Shown in pieces: positions 6,277 to 12,026 of a DNA stretch of 12,631 bases (the stretch's first letter is position 1; the number at the start of each line of letters is the position of its first letter). Source of the DNA: Pseudonocardiales bacterium (GTDB taxonomy: Bacteria > Actinomycetota > Actinomycetes > Mycobacteriales > Jatrophihabitantaceae); assembly GCA_025465405.1 (NCBI GenBank), contig JAODNL010000544.1, positions 1 through 12,631 of the forward strand, read 5' to 3'. The notes beneath the pieces were generated by a model. That model searched no databases. It worked only from the letters and a program-made list of their open reading frames with translations, and was not told where the DNA came from. The translations under genes and the position numbers were made by a program.

Positions 6277-6420
6277 GCCAGCTGGCTCGCGGGCCTCGGT
6301 TCGAGGCGCCAACACCGGACCGAGGGAGTACTCGCTGTCGCGGCTGTCGCACGTCCAGCCGAGCGCGGACGCGACGCCCAACAGCGCCAGGACCGAGGCA
6401 AAGACCAGCAGAGCGACCAT
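6214..6420 (-). CDS. Small one-pass membrane protein of unknown function
   Basis: 68 residues from ATG at 6420. Residues 1-21 are a hydrophobic segment with no basic head (MVALLVFASVLALLGVASAL), suitable as a single membrane helix. It is followed by TCDSRDSEYSLGPVL, a motif that resembles a conserved short block (D-S/T-R-D..Y-L-P) I associate with small actinobacterial membrane proteins that follow one helix; that association is from memory and unverified. The last ~17 codons overlap the HxlR remnant on the other strand, so the native C-terminus may have been extended by decay of the neighbour. There is no strong Shine-Dalgarno; a promoter-like TCGACA-18-TATATC lies 22-51 nt upstream. No function is assignable. 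Confidence 0.5.
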   Translation of the reverse strand: MVALLVFASVLALLGVASALGWTCDSRDSEYSLGPVLAPRTEAREPAGSAVPLGQVDLRPSRELVEHR

Positions 6421-6439
6421 GGCAGAGACTTTGCACCCG

Positions 6440-6468
6440 TTGATATAGCGACACAAGCGACTTAATGT
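6440..6468 (+). promoter_or_regulatory. Candidate sigma-70 promoter for the GlxA-like regulator
   Basis: TTGATA (6440-6445), a 17-bp spacer and TAATGT (6463-6468) form a good housekeeping promoter with a start near 6475, about 39 nt before the GTG at 6514. The region is locally AT-rich compared with its surroundings. The palindrome ATGTCGACAT (6465-6474) covers the -10 and start region and could be an operator. Confidence 0.5.
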
Positions 6469-6471
6469 CGA
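6442..6471 (-). promoter_or_regulatory. Candidate divergent promoter for the small membrane protein
   Basis: On the minus strand TCGACA (6471-6466), an 18-bp spacer and TATATC (6447-6442) could direct transcription of the small gene starting at 6420. Its -10 overlaps the -35 of the plus-strand promoter and its -35 overlaps the plus-strand -10. Confidence 0.4.
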
Positions 6472-6484
6472 CATGCGTTGATAA

Positions 6485-6505
6485 CCTGCCATGTCCTGTG
6501 GCAGG
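6485..6505 (+). promoter_or_regulatory. 7-bp inverted repeat covering the ribosome binding site
   Basis: CCTGCCA (6485-6491) and TGGCAGG (6499-6505) are exact inverted copies with a 7-nt loop. The right arm contains most of the GCAGGG Shine-Dalgarno of the regulator gene starting at 6514. In RNA the hairpin would occlude the ribosome binding site; in DNA the same symmetry could be a regulator site just downstream of the transcription start. Confidence 0.45.
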
Positions 6506-6513
6506 GTGACCGC

Positions 6514-7473
6514 GTGCCGATCCGCAATGTCGCCATCGTGGCGCTCCCGGGCGTCCAGCCGTTCGAACTCGGTGTCGCCTGGGAGGGCTTCGGCATCGAC
6601 CGTAGCGACGAAGGCGTGCCGATCTTCGACTGCGCCGTGGTGGCGATGACGAACAACGTCCCGACCGCCGCCGGTTTCTCGCTGTCGACGCCGCACCGCC
6701 TGGACCGCGCGCGCGAGGCCGATCTGGTGATCGTGCCGGCCAACGTCGAACGGACGGGCCAGGCCGGCCCGGTACTGGATCTGTTGCGCGAGTCCGTCGC
6801 CCGCGGCGCGAAGGTGATGAGCGTCTGCTCCGGAGCATTCGTCCTCGGCGCGGCTGGGTTGCTGGACGGGCGGGAGTGCACCACTCACTGGCGTTACGCG
6901 CGCGAACTCTCCGAGCGCTTCCCGCGCGCCCGGGTCGACCCGGATGTCCTGTTCGTGTGCGACGGTCCGGTGCTGACCTCCGCAGGCACCGCGGCGGGAC
7001 TCGATCTGTGCCTGCACATCATCAGGTCCGAATACGGCGAGGAGATCGCGCGCAAGGTGGCTCGCCGGATGGTCATGCCGCCGCACCGTGACGGCGGCCA
7101 GGCGCAGTACATCGACGCGCCTATCCGCAACCGCCCTGCGGACACGCTGGCTCCACTGCTCGATCAGCTCGGCGGCGAGCTGGCCGACGAACACACCATC
7201 GAGTCGTTGGCGGCACGGGCGGCGATGAGCGCCCGCACGTTTGCCCGCCGCTTCAAGGACGAGACCGGCACGACGCCGCACTTGTGGCTTACCCGGCAGC
7301 GCCTCTTGCTCGCCCGTCGCATGCTTGAAGAAGGCGACGATCCGATCGATGCTGTCGCGGCCGAATGCGGCTTCGGGACCGGTGCGATGCTTCGTCATCA
7401 CTTCAGCAAGATCGTCGGCGTCTCGCCGGCCGCCTACCGCCGCAGCTTCCGCCACCGCCGCCCGGCCGCGTAA
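6514..7473 (+). CDS. GlxA-like transcription regulator (DJ-1/PfpI domain plus AraC HTH)
   Basis: 319 residues from GTG at 6514, chosen because GCAGGG lies about 7 nt upstream; a TTG at 6478 would add 12 residues with no site. Residues 3-185 form a DJ-1/PfpI (class I glutamine amidotransferase-like) domain: VAIVALPGVQPFELG strand and loop, LVIVPA, and the nucleophile-elbow motif SVCSGAFVLGAAGLL with Cys105, followed by TTHW. Residues about 225-310 hold the two AraC/XylS helix-turn-helices (TIESLAARAAMSARTFARRF and PIDAVAAECGFGTGAMLRHH), ending in GVSPAAYRRSF. It should bind DNA in the cytoplasm, with the DJ-1-like domain sensing a small ligand. Targets are unknown; neighbours are the small membrane protein on the other strand and the lipoprotein pair downstream. 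Self-regulation via the overlapping palindromes is plausible but inferred. Confidence 0.92.
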   Translation: MPIRNVAIVALPGVQPFELGVAWEGFGIDRSDEGVPIFDCAVVAMTNNVPTAAGFSLSTPHRLDRAREADLVIVPANVERTGQAGPVLDLLRESVARGAKVMSVCSGAFVLGAAGLLDGRECTTHWRYARELSERFPRARVDPDVLFVCDGPVLTSAGTAAGLDLCLHIIRSEYGEEIARKVARRMVMPPHRDGGQAQYIDAPIRNRPADTLAPLLDQLGGELADEHTIESLAARAAMSARTFARRFKDETGTTPHLWLTRQRLLLARRMLEEGDDPIDAVAAECGFGTGAMLRHHFSKIVGVSPAAYRRSFRHRRPAA

Positions 7474-7538
7474 TGCTCGGCATTTTCCACGCCTGACAGT
7501 CCCGCGGGCACCTGACGGTTTTGTCATGCATTTGTCGG

Positions 7539-7567
7539 TTGCCACATGAATCGGGCCCGTCTATGGT
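7539..7567 (+). promoter_or_regulatory. Sigma-70-type promoter of the lipoprotein/propeller pair
   Basis: TTGCCA (7539-7544), a 17-bp spacer and TATGGT (7562-7567) give a good housekeeping-type promoter with a start around 7573. Just upstream, TGAC-GGTTTT-GTCA (a 4-bp inverted repeat within 7513-7526) may be a weak operator. The gap after the preceding stop (7473) also has a small AATGC-TCG-GCATT hairpin followed by TTT, a weak terminator at best. Confidence 0.55.
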
Positions 7568-7569
7568 CC

Positions 7570-7667
7570 AGCTAAGTCGCAGATCGGGGGCGTTGCGACT
7601 GCTCCCTCGCCGAAACGACGGCGAGATTTCCTGTCTCAGGGGCAGGTCAAGCTAGGTCGGGGGACCC
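7570..7667 (+). ncRNA. Structured 5' leader of the lipoprotein gene
   Basis: Between the predicted transcription start and the GTG at 7671 are about 100 nt with clear stem potential. Stem 1: AGTCGCA (7575-7581) with TGCGACT (7594-7600), extended by AGC (7570-7572) with GCT (7601-7603) across a TA bulge. Stem 2: CTCGCCG (7606-7612) with CGGCGAG (7619-7625), loop AAACGA. Stem 3: CCTG (7630-7633) with CAGG (7637-7640), or with 7643-7646. A second copy of the 5' strand of stem 1, AGCTAGGTCG (7650-7659, versus AGCTAAGTCG at 7570-7579), runs into the GGGGGA ribosome binding site. I match it to no known riboswitch class; it may be a cis-regulatory leader or simply an RNA stability element. Confidence 0.45.
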
Positions 7668-7670
7668 GCC

Positions 7671-8384
7671 GTGGCGAAGTTGGGTGGGTACTGGATCATC
7701 GTGGGGCTGCTCGCCGGCGCCGCGGTGGTGATCGCTGGCTGCACGTCGTCCTCGCGCGCCCGGGACGTCGCCGCGGTCGGGCCGGGCTCCCCGTCGACCG
7801 TTTCCACGCCATCAGTAACAGCGACCGCACGCGAAACGTCGGCGCCCTTGCGCCCGTCGCCGCCGCGGACCGCGTCGTCGCCCCCGCTGAGTCCCTCGAC
7901 GTCGACTGTCGCGCCGCCGCCGCCCAACTCGACAGCGAAGGCGCCCGGTCCGGGCAACATCACCCAGACCGTGCCGGTACGTCCGGTGGTGTCCAAGCGC
8001 GCCGTCCCGCTGACCACGTCCGCCGACTTCGGCGGCAGCGTCACGACGAAGGTCATCTCGATCCGGGCGACGTCGGCGCAGGCACGAGGACCGGGCGAGG
8101 TGTCCGGCCCCGCGCTCGAGCTGGGTGTGCGCATCGACAACGGCTCGGCCCACGCGCTCGATCTCGGCAACGTGATCGTCGCGCTGCAGGACAGCGCCGG
8201 CGCTCCGGCCGATCCGATGAGCGCAAGCCCGGCACATCCGTTCCGCGGGACGCTGGCGGCGCACAGTCACGCCACCGGCATTTACGTCTTCACCATCCCG
8301 ACGGCCAGCCGCAAGCCGGTAACGGTGAGCGTCAGCTACACGACCGCGGCACCCGTCGTGGTTTTCGTCGGGAACGCGCCGTGA
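7671..8384 (+). CDS. Lipoprotein with Pro/Ser/Thr linker and DUF4352-like domain
   Basis: 237 residues from GTG at 7671, preceded by GGGGGA. The N-terminus is a lipoprotein signal with a hydrophobic core (YWIIVGLLAGAAVV) and lipobox VIAGC, Cys24 being the predicted lipid anchor. Residues about 25-105 are a low-complexity Pro/Ser/Thr/Ala linker of the kind that spans cell wall and may be O-mannosylated in actinobacteria. Residues about 110-237 look like an Ig-type beta sandwich of the DUF4352 sort: VTTKVISIRATSAQA, LELGVRIDNGSAHALDLGNV, a PFRGTLAAHSHATGIYVF strand and a final PVTVSVSYTTAAPVVVF strand. Such domains occur in exported adhesins and stress lipoproteins; no enzymatic residues are evident. 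The next gene starts 14 nt later, so the two are surely co-transcribed. Family call is by strand pattern, not by a diagnostic motif. Confidence 0.85.
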   Translation: MAKLGGYWIIVGLLAGAAVVIAGCTSSSRARDVAAVGPGSPSTVSTPSVTATARETSAPLRPSPPRTASSPPLSPSTSTVAPPPPNSTAKAPGPGNITQTVPVRPVVSKRAVPLTTSADFGGSVTTKVISIRATSAQARGPGEVSGPALELGVRIDNGSAHALDLGNVIVALQDSAGAPADPMSASPAHPFRGTLAAHSHATGIYVFTIPTASRKPVTVSVSYTTAAPVVVFVGNAP

Positions 8385-8398
8385 TGAAGGAGAGCGCT

Positions 8399-10069
8399 AT
8401 GACCAGTCCACCGCCGCGCCGCCGGATCAGGATGCCGGGAATAGGTGTACTTGTCGCTGCCGGACTGCTGGCGGCCGGGCTAGCGTCGGCGCCGCCGGCC
8501 GCGGCGCTACTGCCGGGACCCGCGCCGATTTCGGAACCCACCGCCGCCAACGTCACCGCCGATGCACTGCCGACCGTGCAGATCGACGGCGTCGTCTGGT
8601 CGCAGGCGATCGTCGGCAACACGGTTTTCGCCGGTGGCAACTTCGCGAACGCGCGCCCGGCCGGCGCCGCCGCAGGTACCAGCCAGACGCCGAGATCCGA
8701 TCTGCTCTCCTACAACTTGTCGACCGGCACGTTGATCACGACGTTCGCGCCGAAGCTGAACGGGCAGGTCAAGACGGTTGCCGCCTCGCCCGACATGACC
8801 CGGATCTACGTCGGCGGGCAGTTCACCACCGTCGGCGGCGTGAGCCGATCGCGGATCGCCGCCTTCAGCACCGCGACCGGCGCATTGATCACGTCCTTCG
8901 CACCGCCGGTCAACTACACGGTGAACGCGATCGTGGCGACGAACACGACCGTCTACGCGGGCGGAGCGTTCAGCGCCGTCGGATCGGCATCGCGCACCAG
9001 GCTGGCGGCGTTTTCGGCGTCCAACGGAGCGCTGCTTTCGTGGAGTCCCAAGGCCGACTCCACCGTGACGGCGATGGTCATGACGCCGGCGGCCGACAAG
9101 GTCATCGTCGGCGGAGCGTTCACAACGGTGAGCGGCTCGACGGTGTACGGGCTCACCGCGCTCGACGCGAGTTCCGGTGCCGTCCTGCCCTGGCTGGCCA
9201 ACAGCCGGGTGCGTGACTACGGCTCGGGTTCGGCAATCACGAATCTGTCGACCGACGGCACCGCAATCTACGGCTCGGGGTACGCCTTCTATGCCGGCGG
9301 CGGCTCCGGCACCCTGGAGGGTGCCTTCTCCGCCAATCCCACTACCGGGGCCTTGAACTGGGTGGAGGACTGCCACGGCGACACGTATGGCACCTACTCA
9401 GGCAACGGTGTCCTCTACACCGTGACCCACGCGCACTTCTGCGGCAATGTCGGGGGCTTCCCGGACACGAGCAATCCCCGGGTCCCGCACCACGCGCTCG
9501 CATTCACGACCCAGGCAATCGGCACCCTGAAGCACAACACGTCCGGCACCTACACCGACTGGGGTGGCACGGCGGCGCCGGCAATGTTCAACTGGTTCCC
9601 GGACCTGGACGCCGGCACGTTCACCGGTCAGAGCCAGGCGGCATGGCACGTCACCGGCAACGGACAGTACGTGATCATGGGCGGCGAGTTCCCCAAGGTG
9701 AATAGCACGAAGCAGCAGGGACTGGTCCGCTTCGCCGTCAAGCCACCGGCACCCGGGAAACAAGGGCCGAGGGTCAGTGCGGTCCCTAGCCTCGCAGCGA
9801 CTTCCGCCACGAGCGTGCGACTGTCCTGGCCGGCGAGCTGGGATCGGGACAACGAGAAGCTGACGTACAAGGTGATCAGGGACGGCAACACCGCCGCGCC
9901 GGTCGCCACGATCGCGGCGACGTCGCAGTTCTGGAACCGCCCCACGGTCACGTTCACCAACACCGGTCTCAAGGCGGGCACCCACTACACCTACTCGATC
10001 ATCACCTCCGACCCGATCGGCAATTCACTCGCGGGCATCGCGGTCGGCATCACCACGCCGGCCGCCTGA
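8399..10069 (+). CDS. Secreted beta-propeller protein with C-terminal fibronectin type III domain
   Basis: 556 residues. The ATG at 8399 is chosen because AAGGAG lies 6 nt upstream; an in-frame GTG at 8381 overlaps the lipoprotein stop but has no site. Residues 1-37 are a signal peptide (Arg-rich head, VLVAAGLLAAGLASAPPAAA). Residues about 60-450 contain propeller-type repeats marked by V..GG.F: FAGGNF (78-82), YVGGQFTTVGG (137-147), YAGGAFSAVG (186-195), IVGGAFTTVSG (236-246) and IMGGEF (426-431), each preceded by a VxAxxx strand and followed by an 'R.. AAF...TGAL' strand. C325 and C348 may form a disulfide. Residues about 458-556 are a fibronectin III domain (SLAATSATSVRLSWPASWDR ... YTYSIITSDPIGNS). 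No sortase motif or LamG domain is visible. A carbohydrate- or cell-wall-binding role outside the cell is inferred; no catalytic residues are evident. Confidence 0.88.
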   Translation: MTSPPPRRRIRMPGIGVLVAAGLLAAGLASAPPAAALLPGPAPISEPTAANVTADALPTVQIDGVVWSQAIVGNTVFAGGNFANARPAGAAAGTSQTPRSDLLSYNLSTGTLITTFAPKLNGQVKTVAASPDMTRIYVGGQFTTVGGVSRSRIAAFSTATGALITSFAPPVNYTVNAIVATNTTVYAGGAFSAVGSASRTRLAAFSASNGALLSWSPKADSTVTAMVMTPAADKVIVGGAFTTVSGSTVYGLTALDASSGAVLPWLANSRVRDYGSGSAITNLSTDGTAIYGSGYAFYAGGGSGTLEGAFSANPTTGALNWVEDCHGDTYGTYSGNGVLYTVTHAHFCGNVGGFPDTSNPRVPHHALAFTTQAIGTLKHNTSGTYTDWGGTAAPAMFNWFPDLDAGTFTGQSQAAWHVTGNGQYVIMGGEFPKVNSTKQQGLVRFAVKPPAPGKQGPRVSAVPSLAATSATSVRLSWPASWDRDNEKLTYKVIRDGNTAAPVATIAATSQFWNRPTVTFTNTGLKAGTHYTYSIITSDPIGNSLAGIAVGITTPAA

Positions 10070-10090
10070 CCGTGTTCGTGCGCCGCGATT

Positions 10091-10114
10091 GCTGACTGCC
10101 TCGCGCCGGTCAGC
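10091..10114. terminator. Inverted repeat between convergent genes
   Basis: GCTGAC (10091-10096) and GTCAGC (10109-10114) are perfect inverted copies around a 12-nt loop, lying 22 nt after the propeller gene stop and overlapping the stop codon of the convergent permease gene. The position suits a bidirectional terminator, but the stem is short, the loop long and there is no T-run on either side. Confidence 0.3.
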
Positions 10115-11012
10115 CCTTGATCGCGCCGCCGAGCCCGGAACCCCGTAGGAAGGTGCGCTGGAAGATCAGGAACGCCGCGATGGGCACCAGCGTGGCGATG
10201 AACAATGCCGCGAGGAACACGCCGAGATCGGTTTGCGCCTGGATGGACGGCAACCGTACGGACAGCGGCTGCTCGTCGGGGTTGGTGAGAACCAGCAGTG
10301 GCCAGAGGAAGTCCTTCCACGACGCGAGCACGGCGAACACCGAGACGACGCCGAGAATCGGACGCGACATCGGAAGCGCGACGGAGAAGAACAGCCGGAA
10401 CGCACCGGCGCCGTCGACGCGCGCCGCGTCGAAGATTTCTCGCGGCAGGTTGTCCATGAACCGCTTTACCAGTACCACGTTGAATGCGCTGGCTCCGGCG
10501 GGGAGCCAGACCGCCCAGTAGCTGTCGATGAACGAGTGGTTGATCAACGGTGGGTGCACGATCTCGATGTACAGCGGGACGAGCAGCACGACGGCGGGCA
10601 CGAACAACGTGCCGAGCAGCAGTCCCGTTATCAGCTTTGCGTACCTTGGCCGCAGCACCGACAGCGCGAACCCAGCTGTCGTCGCGACGAATAGCTGCGC
10701 GGCCCACGCGCCGATCGCCAGGACCACGGTGTTCCAGAAGTACCGACCGACCCGCACGTCGAACCACGCCTGACGAAGGTTGCCCCACGCGATGCCGTGC
10801 GGGAACAGCGCCATCGGCTGCTGCAGCGTGTCGGGGGTCGGCGTGACGGCCGACTTCGCCAGCCAGAGCAACGGACCCAGGCCGAGGACGACCAACCCGC
10901 CGAGCAACACGACTTGTGCGGCGCCGACACCGAGACGCACACGGGGTCGTCGCCAGTCCGCGGCCGTGATCACGGCCTGGTCCACGCTGCGTTCCACCGC
11001 GACGTCGGTCAT
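10110..11012 (-). CDS. Carbohydrate ABC transporter permease, MalG type (CUT1)
   Basis: 300-residue inner-membrane permease. After a 25-residue cytoplasmic tail come six likely membrane segments, the first at about 28-52 (LGVGAAQVVLLGGLVVLGLG). The EAA loop that binds the ATPase is at about 192-220 (EIFDAARVDGAGAFRLFFSV, then ALPMSRPI), with the family E-x-x-D-A-A-x-x-D-G-A pattern. The C-terminal FQRTFLRGSGLGGAIKG matches MalG-type tails. The ATG at 11012 overlaps the stop of the upstream permease as ATGA, so translation is coupled. Substrate is not readable from the permease; CUT1 systems import di- and oligosaccharides or glycerol phosphates. No ATPase gene follows before the convergent propeller gene. 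Confidence 0.92.
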   Translation of the reverse strand: MTDVAVERSVDQAVITAADWRRPRVRLGVGAAQVVLLGGLVVLGLGPLLWLAKSAVTPTPDTLQQPMALFPHGIAWGNLRQAWFDVRVGRYFWNTVVLAIGAWAAQLFVATTAGFALSVLRPRYAKLITGLLLGTLFVPAVVLLVPLYIEIVHPPLINHSFIDSYWAVWLPAGASAFNVVLVKRFMDNLPREIFDAARVDGAGAFRLFFSVALPMSRPILGVVSVFAVLASWKDFLWPLLVLTNPDEQPLSVRLPSIQAQTDLGVFLAALFIATLVPIAAFLIFQRTFLRGSGLGGAIKG

Positions 11013-11950
11013 GACGTGCTCCAGGCGCGGGTGGCGCGGAGGTAGACGAGCGACAGCACAGCAAGAAACGCAGCGAGCATGAGGCTGAGCGCCGTTGCGC
11101 TGCCGTAGTCACCACCGAGGCTGTTGCCGAAGGCGTAGTTGAAGATGAGTAGCAGGACGGTGACCGTCGAATTGTTCGGCCCGCCCGAGGTGAACAGGTA
11201 CGGCTCGAGGAACACCTGCGCGGTTCCGATGATCTGCAGGATCATCGTCACGAGCAGCACGCCGCGAAGCTGCGGCAGCGTGATGTGCCAGATCTTGTGC
11301 CAGAGCGATGCGCCGTCGACGGCGGCTGCCTCGTACAGTTCGCGGTTCACGCCGGTGAGCGCGGCGAGATAGATGATCACCGTCCCGCCCGCATTCGCCC
11401 AGGTGGACTCGAGCACCAGCGACGGCATGGCGGTGTGCTGCGACTGCAACCAGGGGTAGGGCCCGAGGTGCACCCAGCCGAGAACGGTATTGAACACGCC
11501 CGTCGGGCCGCCACTGTAGAACGTCTTCCACAGCAGTACCGCTACGACGGGTGGGATGACGACGGGCAGGTACGCGAGCGCGCTGTAGACGCCGCGCAGC
11601 CGGCGCACCTCGCTCATCAGCACCGCGGCGACGAGCGGGATCGGATATCCGATGATCAGCGCCAGTCCGGCGAACTCCGCGGTGTTCTTGACCGCGATCG
11701 GGAAGAGCGGGTCATGGATCACGTTGCGGAAATTTTGCAGACCCACCCACTTGGCGGGCTGCACCAGATTCGTGTGCTGCAACGACATGATGACCGTGCG
11801 CACGATCGGATACCACGAGAATGCGCCGAACACGACGATCATCGGCAACAGGAACAGCAGCGTGCTCAGCCCGCCGCCACGGGCCCAGCTCGACGGTGTG
11901 CCCCGTCGGCGGCGGCCGATCGTGCGTGGTTGCCGCTTGGTCATCAACAC
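11009..11950 (-). CDS. Carbohydrate ABC transporter permease, MalF type (CUT1)
   Basis: 313-residue inner-membrane permease partnering the MalG-type protein. The start is GTG at 11950, 9 nt after GAGGAGG; the nearby ATG at 11944 is 15 nt from it and less likely. An Arg-rich cytoplasmic head (residues 5-25) precedes the first helix (TLLFLLPMIVVFGAFSWYPI), followed by the family block VGLQNFRNVIHDP. The EAA loop is at about 204-232 (ELYEAAAVDGASLWHKIWHI, then TLPQLRGVL), complete with E-AA-DGA. FLEPYLFTSGGPNNSTVTVL is the typical conserved periplasmic-side segment of sugar permeases. The gene lies 76 nt after the binding-protein stop, and a long stem-loop fills that gap. Confidence 0.93.
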   Translation of the reverse strand: MLMTKRQPRTIGRRRRGTPSSWARGGGLSTLLFLLPMIVVFGAFSWYPIVRTVIMSLQHTNLVQPAKWVGLQNFRNVIHDPLFPIAVKNTAEFAGLALIIGYPIPLVAAVLMSEVRRLRGVYSALAYLPVVIPPVVAVLLWKTFYSGGPTGVFNTVLGWVHLGPYPWLQSQHTAMPSLVLESTWANAGGTVIIYLAALTGVNRELYEAAAVDGASLWHKIWHITLPQLRGVLLVTMILQIIGTAQVFLEPYLFTSGGPNNSTVTVLLLIFNYAFGNSLGGDYGSATALSLMLAAFLAVLSLVYLRATRAWSTS

Positions 11951-11973
11951 CGCTCGGTGCCTCCTCGCTGTAG

Positions 11974-12010
11974 CCGGGTGGTCGGGAGGGTGTGACTCCC
12001 GACCACCCGG
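11974..12010 (-). terminator. 15-bp perfect stem-loop between binding-protein and permease genes
   Basis: CCGGGTGGTCGGGAG (11974-11988) and CTCCCGACCACCCGG (11996-12010) are exact inverted copies around a 7-nt loop. It sits 16 nt after the stop of the binding-protein gene and 23 nt before the permease start, leaving the permease ribosome binding site free. There is no T-run after it. The likely role is a partial terminator and/or 3' barrier that stabilises the binding-protein message, as described between malE and malF in enterobacteria. Confidence 0.7.
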
Positions 12011-12026
12011 AGTTCAGGAACGAGCG

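Noticed and set aside
6421..7545. Long minus-strand frame antisense to the GlxA-like gene, continuous with the small membrane protein
   Set aside because: Arg-rich shadow with no family features; only the last 68 codons look like a protein.
7606..7625. Possible guanidine-II (mini-ykkC) hairpin because the loop contains ACGA
   Set aside because: That class needs two similar hairpins with ACGR loops; only one is present and the downstream genes are not guanidine exporters.
7655..7710. Possible c-di-AMP (ydaO) riboswitch because of a CGGGGGACCC segment near a TTGGGTGGGT
   Set aside because: The remaining conserved blocks (GAATCC, AGGTAGGG, CCGAATCCGTCAGCTAACC type) are absent, and the segment runs into the coding sequence.
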